This document shows, in pieces, positions 12,047-22,799 of a stretch of DNA of 64,000 bases. A program made the translations under genes and the position numbers. The DNA is from Selaginella moellendorffii (Eukaryota; Streptophyta; Lycopodiopsida; Selaginellales; Selaginellaceae), in NCBI RefSeq assembly GCF_000143415.4, contig NW_003314315.1:620001-684000 (forward strand), written 5' to 3'. Below the pieces are notes generated by a model. It saw only the letters and a list, made by a program, of their open reading frames with translations. It had not been told where the DNA came from and ran no database searches. How positions within the stretch are numbered: position 1 is the first letter of the stretch; each line of letters opens with the position of its first letter.

Positions 12047-13141
12047 TGTTGCGAATGTAACTTCGGGTATCGAAAGTTACGTATCGGCTGTCCTTTCAGA
12101 TATTTTTTCTTTACTGCCACGATGGTAGGAGGTCGGTATTGTTGGAACCTTTATTTGTCTCCACCTAAGCTAGTTGAGAAATTGGTCTTCGCATGTGCAC
12201 TTGACCAGATGAGCATAAGGACAAAATTCCTAAGTGCTATTAGTCAAGCATACTTGACTTGGTTAGAGAAACTCATTCATTGACTTGCATTTGCTAGTGT
12301 TGGGAACCCTCATAATATTAAGCTTAGTCCTTCAATATTTGTTAGATGATAGTTTATCGTGTTTGCCAAACACCCTCGCTATCGTGCCATTTGTGTTAGT
12401 CTCAAATTGGTCTCAAATGCTATTTATGGAAAGTGTTTAGATTCACTCATTTGGCATATCTACAGAATGTAAAGATTTTCCTGAACACAATGGTGTTCGT
12501 CCCATGTCCAAATTCACAATCTAAAGACATTCTATATTTAATAAATTTTGAGCTTGTTCTAGAGGCTAACTCCCGATACTAAAGGAGGCTTGGGGTGAAA
12601 GCCCAAAACATATGTTCCTCAGGGGCTCCAAATATATAGTAGGGATAGTGGGTAGGTCGGGCATAGCCGGCTAACCTGAGGCATAGTCTAGCTCCCACTT
12701 GCATGCTTATCCTTGTTCTGTGTCCGAGTTAGATCTAAGCCCAAGCTCCACACCATGCTAGATGGTGGAGTACCCATGTCCTCGTGTTAGGCCATCAGTA
12801 TGCTGAAATAGCACCAAATTCCATTTGCTTTGTTTTGCGTGCTAGTCTTGGCATTGGGATGCTGGATGCTCTAGAATTGTTCCAAGTTGTTCCGTGCTCT
12901 TATCCCTTTGCTCCTTGGGCTATATGCTCGAGAGTCATTCCGTGCCCCAGTGCCATTGTTCCTTGGCTCCATGCTTTGGAGTTTAGCAACATTCCTTTGT
13001 TCAGTGGCCCAAGGCCCTGAAACTCAAGTTCCACACCATTGTCCTTTGGACACATGGCATAAAAAAGGGTTTAGGTTCTGCTTTATAGTTATCCTATGGT
13101 AAATCACCATAGGATAAAGGGTAAAAACCACATGCGCTACA
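12047..13141 (+). repeat. 3' LTR
   Basis: Starts TGTTGCGAATGTAAC right after a polypurine tract and ends near GCGCTACA, so it has TG...CA borders and is about 1.1 kb long. The outer ~900 bases recur inverted at 7332-8240. No direct-repeat partner LTR was found in the window, so the 5' LTR is lost or lies in another copy. Confidence 0.65.
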
Positions 13142-13629
13142 CAAATATACATAGACCACTTTAGCTATCAGAGGGAGATATCATAAATGTGCTCCTATGT
13201 CCCCTCAAGTAGATTAATATATCATCAATAAAGTTAGCAGTCACCTCTAGCATAAAATTTTATCCATCATCTACTAGAAAGTTGTTAAAACATTAATTAA
13301 ATTGAATAACATCACTAAAATCTTGTATAAATCAAATGGTATCTGAAAAACACATCAAGTTATTTTAGGTATTGAATTTATACCAAAGGTTTATAAGTTA
13401 ATCCTAACAAAATTTTAGATGTTTTGAAGTTCTTTATTCCAAAGTGTGTGAATAATATGCAACACTTTGCAATATCTTAGTCATATTATTGATTATTTTT
13501 CTAATTGTACTTCACCATTATAAATGTTGCTAAAGTCGTTAACATTGTCTTTTGTTTAGTTTGAAGACTACAAACACACATTTGTGTATATCAAAATAGC
13601 GTTAATAACTCTTTTAGTTTTAGCATATC
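13142..13629. other. AT-rich spacer, no gene seen
   Basis: AT-rich intergenic DNA between the LTR and the miniature LTR element; nothing recognisable. Confidence 0.4.
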
Positions 13630-14112
13630 TGTAAGTAACCAAAAGGAATGACTCGAGAGACAATTCGTTGGGGTTCAAATATAGAGGAAAAGGGCCCATG
13701 AACAAGAGTGCACCCCCTTTTCCAATCGATTAAGAGTCTTGGGATATTTAGGGTTAAGCGTTCTTGGGTTTGAATAGTACTGGGCTGGGTGACTTCCTGG
13801 GAAGTCGAAATTTAGGAGCTTACATTTGGTATCAAAGTAGTCTCGAGTTTGGCTCTATTGGTTGGGTAAGAGAATCACACTATATATCCAATTTGCTCCC
13901 ACTAGGCTTGACCCGAGGGGTAAGGTGTCAAAAGAGTAGGGCTCTCGAGAGCGTTGCGGCTTTCAGCTTCCGTTCACGAGGGAGGGAAGCGTGGTAGATT
14001 GTAAGTAACCAAAGAGAACGACTCGAGAGACAATCCGTTGGGGTTCAAATATAAAGAGAAAAGGCCTATGAACAAGAGTGCACCCCCTTTTCCAATCGGT
14101 TAAGGGTCTTGG
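13630..14112 (+). mobile_element. TRIM-like miniature LTR retrotransposon
   Basis: The 5' LTR (13630-13824, 195 bp) starts TGTAAGTAACC and ends GCTTACA. It is followed after 2 bases by TGGTATCAAAGT (13827-13838), a 10/12 match to the initiator tRNA-Met primer site TGGTATCAGAGC. A purine tract GAGGGAGGGAAGCG lies just before a second TGTAAGTAACC at 14000. The 3' LTR matches the first 113 bases of the 5' one and then diverges at 14113, so it is truncated. The internal part is only ~175 bp and codes for nothing. All LTR-element signals are present in under 500 bp, the definition of a TRIM. Confidence 0.75.
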
Positions 14113-15180
14113 TGGGGGGCGCAGACCATACTTGAGCTCATGAATTGAAGAGTTGAGCTCACGAGTTAAGCTCAATTTTCAATTGTAATTTAGTACAAAC
14201 ATTATAAATTTTAAAATTTTAAGGTTATGGCGAACCTAATAATTTAATAACTCTCTATATATTATATAGATAAAAATGTTCTAAATAACACTTTTTGTTC
14301 TAATAATTTAAATATTTACTACATACAATGATAGGGACATTTGTTAGAACATAAAATAAAATGTTTGCAAAAAGAGTATTCTTGCCACTTCTTTAAATTT
14401 GTACTCTATGCTTTCTGGCTAGTAAATGTTAGGTTTGTCAGAATTAAAAAATTATTAAATTTGAAATAAGATTCTATGTAAAGCCATATAACCGTTTGAA
14501 AGGAAAAAAAATAACCGTTGATGTAAGCTTATTGCATATAAAAAAAAGACTTGGTTCTTTGTAGAATACATTCTTGAGGGGTTTGTCATAGCATACTGTC
14601 TAGAATTTATAGATCTTCATTCACACTCTCATTCAAAAAAAGGGAAATACACCCACAAATGTCTATGGGTTCTAGTGTTGGTAATTTTAACTCTCACAAT
14701 CTTTCTTCCTAGGGTTCAAGGGCTAGGAGATGCAATAACTATCCCATTGCACAGCATAACTAAATCATACAAGAGAATGAAAAAGAGGATAATGACGATA
14801 GTGATCATGAGTTGGAGATAAATGCAATGATAAAGGGTGCAACAAATTGGGTGAAAAAGAATGCCCTCTTACTTGTTTTAAAAAAGTGCAATTCTGCCAC
14901 TTTCAAGAAGTGCCCTATATGTTTCTAGCGTCTGGTGGAAACAATGGCAATGATCAGTATGATGGTATATATGCTCTTGCGACACATTGCAACATCACGC
15001 ACCCGAAAGACTACCATGAAATCTTTTTTGAGATGGTAAAGACAGAAATGGAGACACACGAGTACTATGGGTAGTATTGTGAGAAGAACACTCGAAAGCA
15101 TATAAAATGAAAAGTGAAATGAAAAAGCATATTTTTATTAATTATATAAAGTATAATAAATTTTATTGATAGAGAATAAA
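14113..15180. other. AT-rich region with unassigned coding-like scraps
   Basis: Mostly AT-rich. Between about 14660 and 15075 there are short plus-strand frames, for example one of 75 residues at 14847-15074 and an Asp/Glu-rich stretch before it. Stops interrupt them and no family is recognised. Probably transposon debris. Confidence 0.3.
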
Positions 15181-15222
15181 CATCGATAGTGTTGGAGAAA
15201 TCTAATTAGCTCCAAAAGTTTT

Positions 15223-18200
15223 CTACAACTCAGCAATAGTAAAGCTTGCTTGGTGTATATGAATATTCACTTTAGGATCCTGGTGCAAGATGTTGATGAA
15301 GATGTAGTACATATGTTTGCAAGGAGCATATGCCTTCCCATGTTCTTCGCATTTCATAAAGTCTGGACATGTGCAAGAAGGAAAGTCGTGAATGGCAATT
15401 GTGTACTTTCCACCTTCTGTTTTGACTGTGTACTCCTTTGCAAGCGCAGTGATGTACTTCGTGGAGAGAATCTCACACTCAAGTGTTTGAGCCAAGTTTA
15501 TTTTACCTTGCTTCTGCTTGGAGACGGTACCAATAAATTTAACTGCCTTACCTTTTCGTGCTGGCCTCCTATGCATCTCTGTAAGAATAGTCTTGCTTCT
15601 GTCACTCATGTCTCCAACTCTCCTCTCAAGATTAAAACCAGATTTCTCAAGGTTTTCAATCTCATCCGAGGTGAGTGCGACCCCATTAGCAACCGGCCAT
15701 TCTTTAGGTACTGCATCAAGTTTAGTCACTATAGTGTCTTCAAGCCACTTCGTATGGTTGGTGTCGGTGTTGCAACAATATAGCTAGCACCATCTTGAAA
15801 ATCCTGCTTGCTTTCGTTCCCCATAGAAACATGGGGATGGAACAGAAGCAGATTTTTCACCACGAATCCAAGCCCAACACTTGCCCCTCGGAAGCATCCC
15901 CACACACCTTACATTCGATTTTGCTGGCACGCGTCAGATTGCCCATTGCTTCGGCTCCACGCTACGGTAAGCAATTTCAACCTGTTGCGATGCACTCTCT
16001 TCATCAGCCACTTGAGGTGGCTCGGTCCGAAAGCGGTGTCTTGGAGCAGAATGGTACTCGACATCAGGCCTATGAGAGCTTTTTGCTTCAAGGTCCGTAC
16101 CAACATCTTCCCCAGCAAAGGAAAAATGACACTTTGAGCGGACAGTCTTCATATCACCAATAGAAGCTCGGGAAGTGTACTCCATAGATGTGCCACGGAC
16201 CACTTCCTCAATTGTAGTTGCCACTGTTTGGGCAGGTGGAGTTAATTTTCTCTTCATCCTATCATGTAACATCTCAACAGAAGGCCTTGTTCCCATATAT
16301 CTTCCTTCCTCGAATGCCAATGCTTTTGAAGATTGCTCTATAGCACGTATCAAATCTGATAGACAGGCTTCGTATAGACTCATCTTCCCTTTCCCTGCCT
16401 CAGAGGAACGCCAACTCCAATGCTTACTTTCGGAGAGATTCACAGTTGGGGTGTATGTGAGGTCCTCAAGTGGTTAATCCTAATGGAAAAAGCAATATTA
16501 AAAGATAATAAAAGGAGAAGAAAAAATATAAACCAACCTGAAAAGAGTGATGTCCCCATTGGAACATCCTAACTTCCCACCATCCTAACCATGACTCAAG
16601 TTTTGGTAGGCAACTTACGTCTATATGGCCATCTTCACGCCACCACATTCAAATCTCGTTTGCTTTTGCCTCATGCTCTTCTTTAGAAGGTGCAATCTAC
16701 CATTGTTTGCACAACTCCTTAAATATTGATTGAAACTCTGGCTTGATAAGGTGGTAGTGCTGGTTTAGGCTTTGAGCCCAATGGAACTCACAAGTCCTCT
16801 CACGACCTTCCAATGGTTGACCATTCCCAAAAACTGCTCGGATACCATTCCAGTTTGCACCAGCCCTATCTGCCATGAAACCACGAAAGTTTGCAAGCTT
16901 AACAGTCCGCTTTAGGACAATATCAGAGAAGGACTTCCAAAATATTTCCTGTGCTGTCTGGTCTTGTACTTTAAACTCTGCTGTCGCAATTGTTAAGTTA
17001 CAACGTAGCCTATGAAAACATAAATATTATAACAATTTCAATATAATGAGAATAAAAATTACCTTGGATCATACACATGAGCTCCCATGGTTGTCCAACC
17101 GGATACACGCTCCATATGGTCAAAATGTACCCATGCATTTGCAAGGTCACTGGACCCAAACATGTCCATTCGGGAGACAAGATCTACGCCAGAGGTAGGG
17201 CCCATGGTAAACATTTTGAAGACGAAGGGGCGCTCTTGCTCATTCACAACGTGGTCTGGAAACAAACTTCCGTGGATGAACTCATATGGACAGGTCCGTT
17301 TCAATTCAAAGATGGAGTCAATTTTTTATTGCAACTTCCCCTCTCGAGATTCACACATCCAAGATTTTATCCTAAACAATATAATGTAAGAAAAAATTAT
17401 TATTATAACGTATGAAAAATAACGAATGTACCTCCTTAGGCTAGTAGCAGGTTGTACTCCTCATAGTAAGTCTCGCAAGCTAGCCTCGTTTAGTTGAGTA
17501 TTTTGGCAACCTGGATTGAGTAAGGCATTTGCGATAAAATCCTTGAGGACGGTCTTCTGAACATGCTTCGGAGTTGCAGATGAGTTTCTCATAATCTCTT
17601 TCTGTACAGCATCTTTGAAACAGTTGAGAGAAGTCCTTTGTATCCCTTCCTGCATTAGATACATATGTGTGCCAACATGCACTACAGCTCTTCCAGCCAC
17701 TCCATCCCGTGGAAGAAAGTAGTACATCTTGGCCTTGCAGATAGCACGACATAGAGGAGCATTTTTGCAGAATTGACATTTGAATCCAACAGCAATGGTG
17801 TCACAGGCTGGAGGATTGACTGCAAACCCTTCGAAAAATATAGAGTTTCTAGAGCGGTCTTGATTGCATGCTTCATCCACACAATCTAAATGCACGCCAC
17901 AATGAACTATAGACACTGTGCCTTCAAAATGTTGGAAGTGTGTGGTCTTGATCTTGCACCAATTGTGGACATTTTGCTTGGTTTCCATCCCCTTCCATTT
18001 GGAACCTGTGCTGCTGACAAGAGGTGGTAGCTCGAAGAAAATGTTGCTGTTGTAGGAGGATGGAAGCTCACTCACAGGCATATACAAAAACAAGTGCATG
18101 TCAAATGAGAGGCGTGAAAACTGGAAAGCATTGCTAACGGCTTTGAATATTGCTGAAGTTGGAGCTGGAGCTGGTGAATTTGGCGCCGACACTAACATGA

Positions 18201-18540
18201 CATTTCCACTTGAACTAGAAGAGGACGAGAAGATAACGACTGACTCTTGCTTCACATTCACTTTTGCTGGAGCGCATTTTGGCATTTTGACTGGAGATCC
18301 GAACACTCGAATCTCCTTCGACTTGGAATTTTGTAAATCCCATTGTTGTCCACCCTCGCCCACACCAGAAAAAAGAAACTCTGAGTATGCAACTATACCG
18401 GTGTCATTGCGAATCACAGCCTCTAAAGAAATAGAGCCAAGACGAAGATCAAAACGCTGACATAAAAAACTTTCAGAAACAATACTCTGAGAGAATGAAA
18501 GAGATGGATGATCTCGAAAATGAAGAAGAAACCTCTCCAT
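15223..18540 (-). pseudogene. Mutator-like transposase with SWIM finger, decayed
   Basis: Minus-strand multi-exon frame. Exon 1 (18540-17461, 359 residues) has a Ser/Pro-rich N terminus and paired cysteines such as CQFCKNAPLCRAIC. The next parts carry a DDE-like core: GWTTMGAHVYDP (about 17070), GFMADRAGANWNGIRAVFG (about 16870) and CEFHW (about 16780). The C-terminal part (15729-15223) holds a SWIM finger, CTCPDFMKC ... CKHMYY. This domain order is that of MULE transposases. Two in-frame stops interrupt it: TAG after FKELCKQW, and TGA in place of a probable CGA just before MWWREDGHID. It is therefore dead or read through. Terminal inverted repeats were not found. Confidence 0.65.
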
Positions 18541-19202
18541 CCTTCTTAATAGGTTTTGGAGTTCTCTCTCTTTATGCTACTTGTAAAAATCTATAATGAA
18601 ACATAATTGAAATTTAAATAGAGTAATAAGAAGACAACGTACAAAATGAATTTAAATTCTATAGCAAATTTAACATGTGTAAGTGTGACAGTATTAATAT
18701 TACTGTCATCTATTATAATGTCTGATGCATGTATACACAGATCCAAGGAAAGATTTTCAGCACGTGAAGTTTAATAGTTAATAATGATACCAGTAATGAC
18801 ATTCTACTATAACGTATCAAACCAAGAGATCCAATCTAACTATCAGCACGTGTGATATGTCAAGTTGTCAAATTTTAAGTGGTAGATAATAATAAATCTT
18901 GTCAAATCTTATTCTTCAATGACAGATTTGATTCATAGTACAACTCAAGTTTTATCCATAATTGTGAACACTGCTCAATGACATTTAAAGCACGTGCCTA
19001 TTGTTTAGGATCTAATACAACACAAAATAAATTTCTGGATGAGGATTCATCCATTCATAGATGGATATAGTATAACATATTTTAACGTGCCTTATTTATA
19101 CTCTTTGAAGTTCTTGTAACGATTCCAAAATATGTACAAAATATTGATGAGAATGCATCCTTTCTAGATAATTTGTAAAATATAATATCATATCTCTAAT
19201 AA
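18541..19202. other. AT-rich region with repeated GCACGTG words
   Basis: The word AGCACGTG or GCACGTG recurs at about 18757, 18844 and 18989 in otherwise AT-rich sequence upstream of the transposase. These could be subterminal binding sites of the transposon, but no terminal inverted repeat was identified. Confidence 0.3.
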
Positions 19203-19480
19203 ATGCTTTATTTCGTTAAAGTGGGACTTATTCAGTAAAGTGGGACATTAATTAGCATGTGTCCACATGCCATTTCCTAGTACTTAATTAATATTTATTA
19301 ATATTTTTTAATTTATTTTTTTATATTTCACAATATTATAACATAAAATCATATGAAAAGTTTTTAATTTATAAATTATAAAGTTAAAACTTCAATTTTT
19401 TATTGTTGTTATAAAAATGGCATGTGGCCACACACCATAAGTGGGATAATGAAAAGTCCCACTTTAACGAAATAAAGCAT
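19203..19480. mobile_element. MITE with 27-bp perfect terminal inverted repeats
   Basis: Left end ATGCTTTATTTCGTTAAAGT plus GGGACTT (19203-19229) is perfectly inverted at 19454-19480. The bases flanking both ends are ATAA (19199-19202 and 19481-19484), a likely 4-bp target-site duplication. Imperfect pairing continues inward (GCATGTGTCCACATGCCATT against AATGGCATGTGGCCACACAC), so the element could fold back. 278 bp, AT-rich, non-coding. Superfamily not determined. Confidence 0.75.
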
Positions 19481-19720
19481 ATAACAGAAATATTGATAGG
19501 TGCTAGTTATACTATCAATAAAATATATAAAATAAAGAAGCATAATTTATATATAATAATAATGATAAGATAAAATAAGATCAAAGATATTGTGATGTTT
19601 GAGATTTAGGTTATTCGGAATGAACGGCCAGGATTAGAGATTGGTTAGGGTTAGGGCAGCTGTCAGGATTAGGGTTACGGTAGCTGCCAATATTAGGTTA
19701 CTGTTCGCATCGTGATTGGA

Positions 19721-19968
19721 GCGCGCGAGAGATCGAGAGATTGAGCGCGAAGGAGATCGAGGGATTGAGCGCGAAGGAGATCAAGGGATTGAGCGCATGA
19801 GCGGGAGAGATTGAGCGCGCGAGCGGGAGAGTTTGAGCGTGCGAGCGGGAGAGTTTGAGCGCGCGAGCGGGAGAGATTGAGCACGCAAGTGGGAGAGCTT
19901 GAGCGTGCGAGCCAGAGAGATTGAGTGTGCGAGCAGGAGAGATTGAGTGCGTGAGCAGGAGAGATTGA
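19721..19968. repeat. Minisatellite, eleven 22-24 bp units
   Basis: Eleven units of the type GCGCGCGAGCGGGAGAGATTGA in tandem, three of 24 bp followed by eight of 22 bp, then a partial unit. They lie directly upstream of the GNHR gene's first possible ATG. The frames crossing them on the minus strand are repeat artefacts. Confidence 0.85.
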
Positions 19969-20012
19969 GCGCACAAGAAATCTAGCACGATCAAGAAATC
20001 GAGGGAGGAAAG

Positions 20013-22787
20013 ATGCCACCAAGGGTGAGTTTTGATTTGATTGCTTCCACTTCCATTTTTTGAGTCCATTGCTTCCATTCCATTGCTTCCCTTTTTTATT
20101 CTTGATTGCTTCTTTGCTGGCCAAGGTCAAGCTTGGGCCGGCCACCTCAGGCAGTTTTGCTTGCCGAGGGGCTGAGGTTATTCAAATAACCTCGCCCCCT
20201 CGGCGAGCAAAACTGCTTGAGGTCAAGCTCGGGCCGGCCACCTCAGGCAGTTTTGCTTGCCGAGGGGCTGAGGTTATTTGAATAACCTTGGCCCCCTGGG
20301 CAACCAAAGTGCCCAAGGTGGAGTCTAGGCCCACTTGATTTTTTTTTTCTCTTTGACTGTTTGAATTTCTCATTATCTTTATTTAGTTTGACTAACAAAA
20401 CTTTTTCTCTTGAAGAAAAGGAAAATTGTAACACATAAAAAGGTTGTTAGAGCCAAGAAGACACAAGAAGTTTAATTTGGCACTGACGACGACATCACAA
20501 TCGACATGTCCATTAGCACAACAGAGACACATTTAGTTAGAGATTCAACCACCTCCACCATCACCACCTCCACCACTGCCATCGCCACCTCCACCACCTC
20601 CATCACCACCTCCACCACCTCCATCGCCACCGCCACCACCACCATTGCCACCACCACTGCCACTATTGCCTCTGCCCCCACTGCCACCGCCACCGCCACC
20701 GCCACCATTGCCACCACCACTGCCACTATTGCCTCTGCCCTTGCCACCACCGCCACCACCACCAACACAAATCCCTGAAGTTGGGCAATCTAGTGGTGTT
20801 CACGATAGGGAACCTGAGGAACAGCCTGGAGCTGAAAGAGTTGTAGACCTTCCTGACAACGTGGTGGATAAGTGCTTCCAAGAGACTGTTATGCGGACAA
20901 GGGAAAAAGCAGTTCACCAAACACTTGAGGCGCTCAAGTGGCCAGGCCCTTATGACTTGATCAGAGAAATCCCCCTTTGCCGTTTGCATCAGATGAACCT
21001 TGTCCGCATAGCATCCAAGTATGTCAACCCGGATATATATAGCTTGTTCAAACAGAATGGCCTTGCAACAAATATTGGTATGTTTCTAGTCTCTTTTTGC
21101 AAGCCAGGAACAACAGAAATCATTGCTGTCACACCCGAGATTGTGAATAGCTGGGATCTTATTTGGAGGAGGAACTCCCTAGAATTTGATGACATGCTTA
21201 TCAGACATCCTGAGACTCGACAAATTGCGGGGACAATGTTCCAAATTATTAATGGTAACCACCGATATGGAGCTTGGATGAAGTGTATCGACGATCATTT
21301 TCGCGATAATCCTGTCTACCATATCAACGTTCCAGTCGGCCATGTCTACGTGAGGGGACCTTTGGATGTCAACAGACTTATCTTGGCCTGCCAAAAGATC
21401 AATGCGTAAGTTTTATAATTTTACCTCTAACTCCACTTTAACTTGTTTTGTTGTGTTTAAATGTAGGCTTGGGCAGTTCACTATTTAAAAACAAAATCTT
21501 GTCCATGACATCGAGCAACTTCGATTTTTGGCAGACTTGAGTGAGGATGACATCTGCCAACATTATGGTGATGATCTCGCAACACTTGTTTGGCACTCAC
21601 GCACTCGAAATGACGGTACAACTTGGTTCAACAACTCAATCAATTTTATGCTCGCTGTGTGGTGTAAGGTATGTCTTTCCCTTTTATTTTATAAAAGCCT
21701 CTTTTAATTGTTTTGGTTTTTAGCCTTTGGTGAAGGTCAAGCAGGATGCTTACGAACTTGCATATCTGGAGAAGAGTTGGGAAGAGCTCTTAGCTGAGTT
21801 TGTACAAATTGAGCACAAAATTCAGTATGCAAAGTCTTCAAAGTTGAAGAAACTAGTATCCCATTGCAGACAATCGTAGGCCAAAGGAGTGGCTAGAGAC
21901 TATAGCCGAAATTTCTTCTCATGAATGTAAGTTTTTTATCACACTTCATTTTTCTTAATTATGCATATATTACTTTTGCAATGAACAAAACTCCAGATGA
22001 CATGATTTACAATATCGCAAAATCGAAGCTTCCATATAAGTAACAGATAGAGACTCTGGCGTTCCTCAATGTCTGCTTGATGAACAGAGAGAAAGGACTA
22101 CCAGAACTATTTGAGAACATGATGAGAAGGGCTGTCTACATCACGCAAACTATAAGTGAAGGTGAGAAGTTCTTGGCACCACACATTGGTGACGATCTAG
22201 ATGGCACATTCATGTCTTTTGACACCTATATCAACACGTCATTGGAAGGGATCAAAGAGGGTGGCTGCCAGAGAAGTCTACAAGCACAACATCTTATGAT
22301 TGCTAACATGGTCAACCTTATTTCATGCGACGTGCAGCTTATAGGTATAATATGATTTCTAAGACTGTTTTTTAATATATATTGTTACAGGTATCTTCGA
22401 TATAGAGGCATGCCATTTGAGGCACCAGTTTGCACTCGACTTGTTGCAAAGGGTGTAAGGGATGGAGGAATGTATCCAACAATGTTTACGAGAGTTTCGA
22501 AGGCACGGAAGATAGAATGCCCTTGGGAGTTGGAGCTCCTAGGGAAGGAGACCTCTACACTAGATCGCGAGGAAATTATCAATGCTAACAATGATGGCAA
22601 TGCAAATGACGATGGAGACGAGGATGAGGAAGCTCCAGATCAAGTTCGTGTTCCACCACCAGACAGTCAGGAACAGGCTCTAATTCAACCACCAAACAAC
22701 CAAGATCCAGATCAGGTTCTACCAGTAAATAACGATGATCAAGTGGTTCACAGAATATCACGTCGACCTCGAGGTAAGCAAAAGTGA
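20013..22787 (+). pseudogene. Multi-exon protein with GNHR motif, probably broken
   Basis: Possible exon 1 is MPPR at 20013. Exon 2 starts with a basic stretch (KRKIVTHKKVVRAKKTQE, about 20420), continues through a long Pro-rich run (20550-20765) and then a clean domain to 21409. That domain contains VVDLPDNVVDKCFQETV and IINGNHRYGAWM. The GNHR signature recalls the G-H/N-R-R box of ParB/sulfiredoxin-like folds, which is only an inference. Later exons read RFLADLSEDDICQHYGDD, KVKQDAYELAYLEKSWEELL, NVCLMNREKGLPELFENM and an acidic tail ending 22787. Stops at about 20474 and 21487 and a shift near 21860 break it. Its setting inside a transposon block suggests a transposon-borne gene. Confidence 0.45.
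20125..20338. mobile_element. GC-rich foldback element with internal 96-bp tandem duplication, in an intron
   Basis: The 96-bp unit starting GGTCAAGCTTGGGCCGGCCA (20125) restarts at 20221. Each unit folds back: GCAGTTTTGCTTGCCGAGGG is mirrored by CCCTCGGCGAGCAAAACTGC, with perfect 16-bp palindromes at the centres (GGTTATTCAAATAACC and GGTTATTTGAATAACC). The right flank to about 20338 pairs loosely with the left flank as well. It sits in the presumed first intron of the GNHR gene. Non-coding. Confidence 0.65.
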
Positions 22788-22799
22788 ATTTTACAAACT

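Noticed and set aside
19693-20145. Minus-strand Ser/Arg/Leu-rich frames of 126-150 codons
   Set aside because: They simply translate the 22-24 bp minisatellite.
20472-20778. Val/Ala/Thr-rich frames on both strands
   Set aside because: Shadows of the (CCN)n Pro-coding run in the GNHR gene.
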